The notes under the pieces were generated by a model. The model had not been told where the DNA came from, searched no databases, and saw only the letters and a list, made by a program, of their open reading frames with translations. The translations under genes were made by a program, and so were the position numbers. Positions 52,581 to 60,598 of a stretch of DNA of 64,000 nt are shown here, one piece after another. The stretch is taken from positions 186,001 through 250,000 of the forward strand of contig NZ_HG964403.1 of assembly GCF_000612805.1 (NCBI RefSeq), given 5' to 3'. The stretch comes from Bacillus ndiopicus. GTDB lineage: Bacteria > Bacillota > Bacilli > Bacillales_A > Planococcaceae. Within the stretch, counting starts at the first letter, position 1. Each line of letters starts with the position of its first letter.

Positions 52581-52663
52581 TATGGAATAAACCTCGGAAA
52601 ACGTGGAATAAATCCATAAAAACATGGAATAAACTCAACAAAACATGGAATAAACCTTGAAAT
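52580..52663. repeat. Four-copy 21-bp tandem array, A(C/T)(G/A)TGGAATAAA core
   Basis: Units start at 52580, 52601, 52622 and 52643, exactly 21 bp apart, each opening with a TGGAATAAA-containing core shared with 36828-36890. The array begins at the last base of the phosphodiesterase stop codon and lies inside the operon. Confidence 0.92.
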
Positions 52664-52745
52664 GCAACAAATTTGCGCCTTGCCTAACGAGCAATCGTTA
52701 GCAGGCGCACTCTATTATACATATGAAAAGAAAGAAGGAATTGTT

Positions 52746-53579
52746 TTGATCTCGAAACGCCAAGCCTTTGTATGGCTATCTCCTTTTTTAGTGCTAATGC
52801 TTCTATTTTTCTTAGTACCGCTACTATACATGCTTATTACGAGCTTCCAAAATAACGGTACATTCACATTGCAGCAGTATCAAACAATTTTGTCGAACAG
52901 CTATATTTTACAGGGCTTTAAAAATAGTATTACATTATCTGTTGTGTCAGCGTTTATCGCATTAATTGTCACATTATTTGCTGTGTATGCCATCATGAAA
53001 TTTTCGGAGCCAATGCGTGAAAGGATTTTGATTTTAACTAACTTAACATCGAACTTTTCGGGCATTCCGTTAGCCTTTGCCTTTATCGTTTTACTTGGTA
53101 ACAGCGGTTTATTTACGCTGTTATTTGATAAATGGGAAATCGGTATATTATCGTCATTTTCGCTATATAGCTGGGCTGGGTTATTACTTATTTATGTATA
53201 CTTCCAACTGCCATTAGCGTTAATGCTGCTTTATCCGATTTATGATGGGATACAGCAGCAATGGAAGGAGGCTGCGGCACTTCTTGGTGCTTCTACTTTG
53301 CGGTTTTGGATGAAGATAGGGATTCCTGTAATGCTGCCAGGTATTGTAGGTACATTTAGTGTACTATTTGCAAATGCGATGGGCGCGTATGCTTCTGCTT
53401 ATGCATTAACGAATAGTAGCTATAACTTAGTAGCAATTCGCATCGGTTCATTAATTAAAGGGGATATTTTCGCCCAGCCTGAGTTGGCGAGTGCCATAGC
53501 AGTGCTGCTCGCAGTAACGATGGTATTAGCAATGCTACTAAGTGAATGGAGTATTGCGAAAACAAGGAGGAAATTATAA
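52746..53579 (+). CDS. ABC importer permease 1
   Basis: About 277 residues and six helices, with the EAA loop EAAALLGASTLRFWMKIGIPVMLPG near 185-209. TTG 52746 is chosen because GAAGGA precedes it by about 5 nt and the chain then begins just before the first helix; an ATG at 52662 would add 28 residues and has no site. It overlaps the second permease gene as TAATG. Confidence 0.82.
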   Translation: MISKRQAFVWLSPFLVLMLLFFLVPLLYMLITSFQNNGTFTLQQYQTILSNSYILQGFKNSITLSVVSAFIALIVTLFAVYAIMKFSEPMRERILILTNLTSNFSGIPLAFAFIVLLGNSGLFTLLFDKWEIGILSSFSLYSWAGLLLIYVYFQLPLALMLLYPIYDGIQQQWKEAAALLGASTLRFWMKIGIPVMLPGIVGTFSVLFANAMGAYASAYALTNSSYNLVAIRIGSLIKGDIFAQPELASAIAVLLAVTMVLAMLLSEWSIAKTRRKL

Positions 53580-54364
53580 TGAAAAAACGTAGCTTTGCAG
53601 ATTTGTTCTTCCTCCTGTTTGTTGTTTACATTGTGTTACCAGTTGTTGCAACGATGCTTTATGCTTTTGCGGATAAGTGGAATAAAACTATATTGCCAGA
53701 AGGGCTAACGCTCAAATGGGTAATGACATTATTTCAAGATCCAGCTTTTATGCAAGCATTCGGACGCTCGGTGCTATTAGCGAGTGGAGCTGTTATCATC
53801 GCACTGCTTGTCATTGTGCCTGCTATTTTTGTTATCGTACTATATTTCCCGAAGTATGAAAAATGGATTCAAGCAGCTGTTGTAATGGTTTATTCATTCC
53901 CTGGAATTATTTTAGCGGTAGGGTTAATTCGCGTTTATAGCAAGTTTGGTATATCGATGATTTTAGTTGTACTTGGCGCCTATGTTATTAGTATATTGCC
54001 TTATATTTATCAAGGTACGCGCAATAGCTTACGTAACGTTGATGCTCGTCAGCTTTTAGATGCAGCACAGCTACTTGGCGCTTCTAAAATGCAGGCATTC
54101 ACAAAAATCTTGCTACCAACTGTTTATCCAGGTTTATTTGCAGGGGCCTTGCTATCATTTTCAGTGCTGTTCGGCGAATTCGTGTTAATTAATCTTGTTG
54201 TCGGTTCTCGCTTTGAAACAGTGCAAATTTATTTGATGAAAAAATTAAGCACGAGTGGACATATTGCAAGTGCGGTTGTGTTTGTTTATATCGTGTTAAT
54301 GGGCGTATTAACATTTATTATTGCGAAAGTAACGAAAAAGACGAAAGGTGCTACAAACGTATGA
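53579..54364 (+). CDS. ABC importer permease 2
   Basis: A 261-residue permease with six helices and the EAA loop DAAQLLGASKMQAFTKILLPTVYPG near 160-184. ATG 53579 follows AAGGAGG by 8 nt. Together with permease 1 it forms the heterodimeric channel of a PotBC/FbpB-like importer. It overlaps the ATPase gene by 4 bp (ATGA). Confidence 0.88.
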   Translation: MKKRSFADLFFLLFVVYIVLPVVATMLYAFADKWNKTILPEGLTLKWVMTLFQDPAFMQAFGRSVLLASGAVIIALLVIVPAIFVIVLYFPKYEKWIQAAVVMVYSFPGIILAVGLIRVYSKFGISMILVVLGAYVISILPYIYQGTRNSLRNVDARQLLDAAQLLGASKMQAFTKILLPTVYPGLFAGALLSFSVLFGEFVLINLVVGSRFETVQIYLMKKLSTSGHIASAVVFVYIVLMGVLTFIIAKVTKKTKGATNV

Positions 54365-55362
54365 GTTATATAACGATTGAAGGACTTCATAAAAAATTTG
54401 GAGAAACGACTGTTTTAACAGAAATTGATATGCGAATTGAGAAGGGCGAATTTATTACATTATTAGGTCCAAGTGGCTGTGGAAAAAGTACGATTTTGCG
54501 TATACTAGCAGGCTTAACAGATTCTTCAGCAGGCGTTATTCAAATTGATGGAAAAAATATGATTGGTGTGGAGCCGAAGGAAAGACAGGTCGGCATGGTA
54601 TTCCAATCATATGCGCTGTTTCCAAATATGACGGTCTATGAAAATGTAGCATTTGGCTTACGTATGCAAAAGGTTGCATCAGCAGAAATTGATAAACGTG
54701 TGCAGGAAATGCTAGCAATCGTTAATTTAACAGAAAAGGCCAATTTTTATCCAAAAGAATTATCTGGTGGACAGCAGCAGCGCGTTGCTTTAGCACGTGC
54801 AGTTATTGTTCGTCCAAAGGTGCTTTTGTTAGATGAACCATTAAGTGCACTTGATGCACAAATTCGTAAAAAGCTACAGGTGGACTTGCGCAATATTCAA
54901 CAGCAGCTTGGTATGACAATGATTTTAGTAACGCATGACCAAGAAGAGGCAATGGCCATTTCAGATCGCATTTTCGTTATGAATAATGGGATGATTGCAC
55001 AAAATGGTACACCAACTGAAATTTACACAAGCCCAAAAAGCGAATTTGTGGCGAATTTTATTGGACATTACAATGTATTTACACGTCAAGCACTAGAAAA
55101 GATGGTTGGCACAACGTTACCTGTAAAAGGAGAAAAATTTGCAATTCGCCCCGAGGCAATTCATCTTGAACAAAAACAAGGGGATATTGCTATTACCGGT
55201 GTGGCGCAGCATTCTTTAATGAGTGGTAATGTTATTCGTACGACATTTGAAGGTGAAAGTGTGTTCTTAATGGAGCAGCTACACCAGCGCAAACATAATG
55301 TAGCGATTGGGCAAAAATATACTTGCTATGTTGCGAAGGAAGATGTGGTTGCATTATCATGA
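54361..55362 (+). CDS. ABC importer ATP-binding protein
   Basis: A 333-residue ATPase: GPSGCGKST (Walker A), LSGGQQQRVALARAV (signature), LLLDEPLSALD (Walker B), VTHDQEEAM (H-loop). A TOBE domain lies at about 255-330. It powers the permease pair just upstream. It resembles PotA, FbpC and PhnT equally, so the substrate is not told by this subunit. Confidence 0.92.
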   Translation: MSYITIEGLHKKFGETTVLTEIDMRIEKGEFITLLGPSGCGKSTILRILAGLTDSSAGVIQIDGKNMIGVEPKERQVGMVFQSYALFPNMTVYENVAFGLRMQKVASAEIDKRVQEMLAIVNLTEKANFYPKELSGGQQQRVALARAVIVRPKVLLLDEPLSALDAQIRKKLQVDLRNIQQQLGMTMILVTHDQEEAMAISDRIFVMNNGMIAQNGTPTEIYTSPKSEFVANFIGHYNVFTRQALEKMVGTTLPVKGEKFAIRPEAIHLEQKQGDIAITGVAQHSLMSGNVIRTTFEGESVFLMEQLHQRKHNVAIGQKYTCYVAKEDVVALS

Positions 55363-56144
55363 CGTACGCAAAAATAGAGCGCTTCGAATTTATCGTGAAG
55401 CAGCTAGAGCTTGAAGGTAAAATTATTGTTGCAAATATTGCAGAGGCACTGCAAGTTGCCCCTGAAACAATTCGTAGAGATTTGGATGAATTAGAGCAGC
55501 AAAAGCTATTAACAAGAGTGCATGGTGGTGCTGTAAAGTATACGAACGTAAGAAATGAGCCAGCTTTTTTGCGTAAGCTTCAAATGCAAATGGAGGCAAA
55601 GCGTCAAATAGCGCGTACGGCAGCTAGCCGGATTCAAAATGGCGATACTATTGTTGTAGATACAGGCACAACTACTGTTCATATTGCTGATTTCCTGCTT
55701 GCAGTTGATGATGTAACGGTTGTAACAAATTCAATTGCCGCAGCTGTTCAATTTAATTTAGCCATTGAAGAGCGACGTATGACAGGAAAAGTTATTGTGC
55801 TTGGTGGTATGACAAATCCAGCACAATCATCATTAGTAGGTGCAATCACAATTGAGATGCTGAGCAGTATGAATTTCGATAAAGCCTTTTTATCGTGTGG
55901 TGGAATTAGTGATGGTATCGTTTATGATTATGATTTAGATGAATCATTAGTTTCAAAAAAAATGCTGAAGCAAAGCCAAAAAAGCTATTTACTAGCAGAT
56001 GCTACAAAATTAAATAGTAAATCCTTTTATCAAATTTGTAAGTTGGATGCGTGTGCAGAAGTATTATGTGATCAAGCTTGTCCAATAATGTGGCAGGCAT
56101 ATGAGGAAATTTGGACGCTATGTCATGGAGGGAAATTCGGATGA
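55359..56144 (+). CDS. DeoR-family transcriptional regulator
   Basis: A 261-residue regulator. The N-terminal helix-turn-helix (ANIAEALQVAPETIRRDLDELEQQKLLTRVHGGAV, about 20-55) is the DeoR signature. The C-terminal ribose-5-phosphate-isomerase-like sensor has VVDTGTTT and LADATKLN. These regulators bind phosphorylated sugars, so the operon's product may be a sugar phosphate. ATGA overlaps with the ATPase stop and again with the next start. Likely regulates its own operon. Confidence 0.92.
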   Translation: MTYAKIERFEFIVKQLELEGKIIVANIAEALQVAPETIRRDLDELEQQKLLTRVHGGAVKYTNVRNEPAFLRKLQMQMEAKRQIARTAASRIQNGDTIVVDTGTTTVHIADFLLAVDDVTVVTNSIAAAVQFNLAIEERRMTGKVIVLGGMTNPAQSSLVGAITIEMLSSMNFDKAFLSCGGISDGIVYDYDLDESLVSKKMLKQSQKSYLLADATKLNSKSFYQICKLDACAEVLCDQACPIMWQAYEEIWTLCHGGKFG

Positions 56145-57148
56145 TTGATTATCATGTACATTTAGAAGAGGGACCATACTCGTTTCGTTGGCTAGAACGC
56201 ACTGCGCAGGCATTACAAGCTTGCGAGGAAGAGGCTACAGATAAGGGGTATCGTCAAAATGTAGAGCGACAAGTGCAATTATTATCCGAGCGATTACAAA
56301 AAGGCTGCTATAGCGAGGAATGGCTTGATTTATACTTACAGCAAGCGAAGCGATTAGGTTTGCGAGAAGTGGGCATTGTTGATCATTTGTATCGCTTTAA
56401 GGAAACACGTGCTTATTTTGAGCGTTATATGGAGTTAGATGAGCAGCATGAATATGGTGGCTTGCAGCGCTACTGGTTAGAGCGTGTTATGACCGAAAAT
56501 GTAGATGAATTTGTAGAAACGATTCAACGCGCAAAGGAAAAATGGAGTGCACAAGGCGTAGAGTTGAAGCTTGGTATCGAGGCTGATTATTTTCTCGGGG
56601 GCGAAGAAGAGCTAGCGGCATTACTAGAAGGTCAGCCATGGGATTTTGTTATTGGCTCTGTGCATTTTGTAGATGGCTGGGGCTTCGATAATCCGCAAAC
56701 AGAATATATTTTTAAACGTATGGATGAAGAGGCGCTTCAACAGCATTATGCGCGATTTTTCACAACAGTTGAAAGCATGATTGAATCTAAATTATTCGAT
56801 TTTGTTGCACATTTAGATAATTTTAAAGTGTTTAATTATAAAGTGCAGGACGAAGCTTTTTTGGATAGGGCATACGAGCGTGTCGCAAAGGCACTTACGA
56901 TAACAAACACAGCGACAGAAATTAACGCTGGCTTGTACTATCGTTATCCTGTAAAGGAAATGTGTCCAGGTCCACGATTTTTACAAACATTGTTAGCACA
57001 TGGCGTTGAGTTTACAGTTTCGTCAGACTCACATTTTCCAGACGATTTGGGGAAATTCACCTTTGACAATGCACAGCAGCTGAAAAGTGCAGGAGTTTCC
57101 TCATTGGTAACATTCGATAAGCGCGAGAAGCGATATTTAAAAATTTAA
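56141..57148 (+). CDS. PHP-domain phosphoesterase (histidinol-phosphatase-like)
   Basis: A 335-residue PHP-fold enzyme. Metal ligands are seen in DYHVHLEEG (His-x-His), GIVDHLYRF, KLGIEADYF (Glu), IGSVHF and SSDSHFPDD near the C-terminus. HisK-type histidinol phosphatases share this layout, but no his genes are near, and the operon context suggests dephosphorylation of an imported compound. GGAGGG precedes ATG 56141, which overlaps the DeoR stop. Confidence 0.85.
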   Translation: MIDYHVHLEEGPYSFRWLERTAQALQACEEEATDKGYRQNVERQVQLLSERLQKGCYSEEWLDLYLQQAKRLGLREVGIVDHLYRFKETRAYFERYMELDEQHEYGGLQRYWLERVMTENVDEFVETIQRAKEKWSAQGVELKLGIEADYFLGGEEELAALLEGQPWDFVIGSVHFVDGWGFDNPQTEYIFKRMDEEALQQHYARFFTTVESMIESKLFDFVAHLDNFKVFNYKVQDEAFLDRAYERVAKALTITNTATEINAGLYYRYPVKEMCPGPRFLQTLLAHGVEFTVSSDSHFPDDLGKFTFDNAQQLKSAGVSSLVTFDKREKRYLKI

Positions 57149-57150
57149 TA

Positions 57151-57197
57151 AAACTGTTGGGAATGCAGATAAATATCAGCTTTCCTAACGGTTTTTT
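57151..57197 (+). terminator. Terminator of the importer/phosphatase operon
   Basis: AAACTGTTGGGAA pairs with TTCCTAACGGTTT (one G-T pair), followed by TTTT. Confidence 0.85.
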
Positions 57198-57385
57198 CGC
57201 ATTTTTATGAGAAACATCTTAAACGTATAAATAAAGCAGAGAAAAGTGCAAATTTGCCCTTCCTTTACCCCTTACGATACTGCATAGAAATTGTTTAGCT
57301 CAATATATTAATATATTGATTATCTATCTTTTTAAGAAAAAGCATATATCAAAATAGAGGATAAAGGGAAGAAGAGGGATTATTA

Positions 57386-58897
57386 ATGCAAAATAAAAAA
57401 AATTATTTAATGCTACGCTTGGCAGCTTTGACTTCTGGAATTAATATGATCGTTTTTATACTTGCAAAGTTTTTTAATTTATTTGAAGGACATAATTCAC
57501 ATGGAACGATTGCAGAAGTAACAACGGCTATTGTAGTCGGTGGATATATATTTTTTGCTATTCCTTTTTTGCTTTTAACGTGGGGTATTGTGCTTTATTT
57601 CAAAAATCCTGAGCATCATTTGTTGCCATGGGTTAATGCATTAGCCCAAACATTTGGCAGTATGGCGATTATAAGTAGTGCTGGGGGTGGTGTGGAGTTC
57701 CACTTTTCGATTTTTATGGTGTTAGCAATTATCGCTTACTATGAGCAGGTGCGATTAATGATTTTAATGACTGTGCTCTTTGCGGTGCAGCATATCGCAG
57801 GTTATTTCTTTATTCCACAGCTTGTTTTTGGCACAGACAAATATCCTTTTTTAATGCTAGTAATACATGCAATTTTTTTATTATTAACTAGCTATGCGAC
57901 GATTCAGCAAATTTTGTCGAAAAATGCGATTACAAAACAATTAGAAGAAGAGAAAAACAGTAAAGAAGAAAGCTTAGTTCATGTAGTACAGCAGGTTGAA
58001 AAACTGTCTGAGCATATTCAACGAGCTTCTATTAACGTTTCGAATAAATCTGAGCAGAATTTGAAGTTTAATGAGGCGCTAGGTTATTCTTTTGATGAAG
58101 TTGCAGGAGGATTGTCACAGCAGATTGATTCAATACAACATATGAATGATAATCTGGGGCGCATTCACGATTCTATCCAAAAAACATTCGATTCCTTTGA
58201 AGAAATTCAAGCTGAAGCAATGACAACAGAGGAAGCTGTAACAGAAAGCTATGAGATGATTGAGAGGATACAGGAGCAAAATAAAAATGTGTTACAGACG
58301 ACTTCTGTTTTTGTTTCGTCTATGCAGTCTTTACAGCAATCGACAGTTGAGGCACAAAGTATGATAAGTATGATTCAGGCCATTGCTGATCAAACAAATT
58401 TATTGGCTTTAAATGCATCGATTGAAGCGGCAAGGGCAGGGGAGCACGGCAAAGGATTTGCAGTTGTGGCTGATGAAATTCGTAAATTATCTGATCAAAG
58501 CCGAAATGCTGCTGAGGAAATCCAAGAAATCATCACAACAATTGGTCAAGAAAGTGAAACCAATGTTGCGCATGTAAATATTGGGCAAGAAGCAATTCAG
58601 CAATCAACAGCTAGTGTAGAGACTTTTGCTACTGATTTTGGAAAGATTCATCAAATGATTCAACGAATGCTGAGCTATATTTTTGAAATGAACAATATGA
58701 TGACGAACATTCATAAGGACACAAGCGATGTAACGGGGAATATGCAGCAAATTTTAGTCGTTACTGAAAAGGGATTTGATGCTGTGGAAAAGCTAAGAGT
58801 TATGAGCGGTAGTCAAATTGAATCTGCAAAGCAAGTAGATGAAGAAATTGAGGGGTTAGGTGCATTGAGCCGTTCGCTACAGCAGCAATTTTCATAG
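57386..58897 (+). CDS. Methyl-accepting chemotaxis protein with multi-helix sensor
   Basis: A 503-residue receptor. Six or seven helices fill residues 8-185, with a [15 protein letters not shown] segment near 113 that is typical of membrane-embedded sensors. There is no periplasmic ligand domain and no HAMP domain. The signalling domain (about 200-500) includes the hairpin tip [20 protein letters not shown], which contacts CheA/CheW. The stimulus is unknown; a small molecule dissolved in or bound to the membrane is likely. GAAGAGGG precedes ATG. Confidence 0.88.
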   Translation: MQNKKNYLMLRLAALTSGINMIVFILAKFFNLFEGHNSHGTIAEVTTAIVVGGYIFFAIPFLLLTWGIVLYFKNPEHHLLPWVNALAQTFGSMAIISSAGGGVEFHFSIFMVLAIIAYYEQVRLMILMTVLFAVQHIAGYFFIPQLVFGTDKYPFLMLVIHAIFLLLTSYATIQQILSKNAITKQLEEEKNSKEESLVHVVQQVEKLSEHIQRASINVSNKSEQNLKFNEALGYSFDEVAGGLSQQIDSIQHMNDNLGRIHDSIQKTFDSFEEIQAEAMTTEEAVTESYEMIERIQEQNKNVLQTTSVFVSSMQSLQQSTVEAQSMISMIQAIADQTNLLALNASIEAARAGEHGKGFAVVADEIRKLSDQSRNAAEEIQEIITTIGQESETNVAHVNIGQEAIQQSTASVETFATDFGKIHQMIQRMLSYIFEMNNMMTNIHKDTSDVTGNMQQILVVTEKGFDAVEKLRVMSGSQIESAKQVDEEIEGLGALSRSLQQQFS

Positions 58898-58914
58898 TAT
58901 CAAAATTTAAAAAT

Positions 58915-58962
58915 AAAGAAGCTGTTTGAAAAGGTAATATCTTTCCAAACAGCTTCTTTATT
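58915..58962. terminator. Bidirectional terminator between MCP and MATE genes
   Basis: AAAGAAGCTGTTTG / CAAACAGCTTCTTT with an inner AAAGG/CTTTC pairing. Confidence 0.85.
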
Positions 58963-60310
58963 ATTCCGTTTTCGCCGTAACAATTGCATAGCGCTCCCAT
59001 TTTCGGCTTTTCCAGCGCAATAGGACGAGTATTGCACGCAGCCATTCATCTGCAGAAATTGCTAGCCATACGCCAACTAGCCCCATATCGAATACGAAGA
59101 CGAATAAATAACCTAGTGGTAAGCTCATGCAAATCATTGAAATGAAACCAATCTTTACTGGGAAACGTGCATCACCTGATGCGCGCAATGCGTTAATAAT
59201 TGTAATATTAATTGTTCGCCCAGTTTCCAGCAAAATACTTAATAATAGCACAGATGAACCAATGGCAATAATTTCTGGGTCCTTCGTAAATAGCCCTACT
59301 AATTGCTCGCGGAAAATCATGACAATTACAACCATCACAAGTGTAAATATTAAAGCTGTTTTTACGCTAAACCAACCACGTTTATAGGCGATATGTTGCT
59401 CTCCAGCTCCAACATGTCGACCAATTAAAATCGCTGTTCCCATTCCGATTGCCATTGCAAATAAATAGGTAAACATTGATATATTAACGACGTATTGACG
59501 TGCTGCAAGAGAAGCTGATCCTATATACGTAACATAGTACAAGAAAACAATTTGCGCTGTTTGGTATAACACTTGCTCTAGAGCAGAAGGAATCCCGATT
59601 TGTAAAATTTTCTTAATATAGTCTTTTGAAAAAGTATAGTAGTATTGTAATTTTACACGCACCTCAAGTGCTTGATATAGTAGCCAGAAAAATACAATAG
59701 CGGCGAGCGCGCGGCTAATAACAGAGGATATTGCGGCACCTTCTACGCCCATTGCAGGAGCACCGAATTTCCCAAAAATCAAAATATAATTTAAAACTAA
59801 GTGTACAACGTTCATACCCAACGATACGTACATTGTTTGTTTCGTCCAGCCATTAACACGAATAATTGCAGATAGCGAATTAATCAAGGCCTGTAAGAAA
59901 ATAAAGCCACCAACAATTGCAAGATAGCTTTGCGCAAACTTCAGAACATTGCCTTGCAAGTTCATCATCGTCATAATATTGTTCGAAAACAAAATGAAGA
60001 GCACACTCATCGCAATGCCGACACAAAAATTAAGTGAAACCGACAGTGCTGAAATTTTAGAAGCTTCCTTCAAAAGTTTGGAGCCTATATATTGTGAGAC
60101 GACGATTGATGCACCTGAGCCGACAACTCCTAATATTAAAATAGCAATTTGGATATATTGGTTTGCTGCTCCAACCCCTGCGACTGCCTCATCAGAAACT
60201 GCACTCAGCATTAATGTATCCGCAAGTCCCATCAGCATAAACAAAAATAATTCTAAAAAAAGCGGCCAGGTTAATTGAAACAGACCGAGTTCTTTACCAT
60301 TCTTCGCCAT
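58961..60310 (-). CDS. MATE-family efflux transporter
   Basis: A 449-residue protein with twelve helices in two homologous halves, MATE (NorM/DinF) type. VGAANQYIQIAIL and GMGTAILIGRHVGAGE are conserved half motifs. It exports cationic drugs or metabolites using Na+ or H+. No regulator is adjacent. The start ATG 60310 has AGGAAAAGAAA upstream. Confidence 0.9.
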   Translation of the reverse strand: MAKNGKELGLFQLTWPLFLELFLFMLMGLADTLMLSAVSDEAVAGVGAANQYIQIAILILGVVGSGASIVVSQYIGSKLLKEASKISALSVSLNFCVGIAMSVLFILFSNNIMTMMNLQGNVLKFAQSYLAIVGGFIFLQALINSLSAIIRVNGWTKQTMYVSLGMNVVHLVLNYILIFGKFGAPAMGVEGAAISSVISRALAAIVFFWLLYQALEVRVKLQYYYTFSKDYIKKILQIGIPSALEQVLYQTAQIVFLYYVTYIGSASLAARQYVVNISMFTYLFAMAIGMGTAILIGRHVGAGEQHIAYKRGWFSVKTALIFTLVMVVIVMIFREQLVGLFTKDPEIIAIGSSVLLLSILLETGRTINITIINALRASGDARFPVKIGFISMICMSLPLGYLFVFVFDMGLVGVWLAISADEWLRAILVLLRWKSRKWERYAIVTAKTE

Positions 60311-60464
60311 AAAAAGTTTCTTTTCCTTTCAACATCAATTCAAAACAACAAGTATCGTACCATATTCTCTATTGAAAGTCGCCAACTTTATTTCGCGAGG
60401 CGAAAAGAAATCGTTTGCACAGTTTAAGAACTGTTATCCTGCCATAACACATTAAAAACTATGT

Positions 60465-60561
60465 TATAGTAACTATACAAAAGTATGGTGAAGGCACACT
60501 TATTGTGGGCTTTTATCAAGTAAACATTGACAGACAGTTTGAATTAACGAGTATTCTCGTT
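60465..60561 (+). promoter_or_regulatory. topB upstream region: palindrome, -35-like box, hairpin
   Basis: A perfect TATAGT-A-ACTATA palindrome lies at 60465-60477. TTGACA is at 60527-60532 but its -10 partner is poor. A small hairpin AACGAG/CTCGTT is at 60546-60561. I cannot assign a definite promoter. The rest of 60311-60598 shows nothing else. Confidence 0.35.
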
Positions 60562-60598
60562 TTATTGTCTGCTAAGTAGATAAAAGGAGTGTAAACTA

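Noticed and set aside
52662..52745. Extended N-terminus of permease 1 from ATG 52662
   Set aside because: No ribosome binding site, begins inside the repeat array, and adds a hydrophilic stretch unlike permeases.
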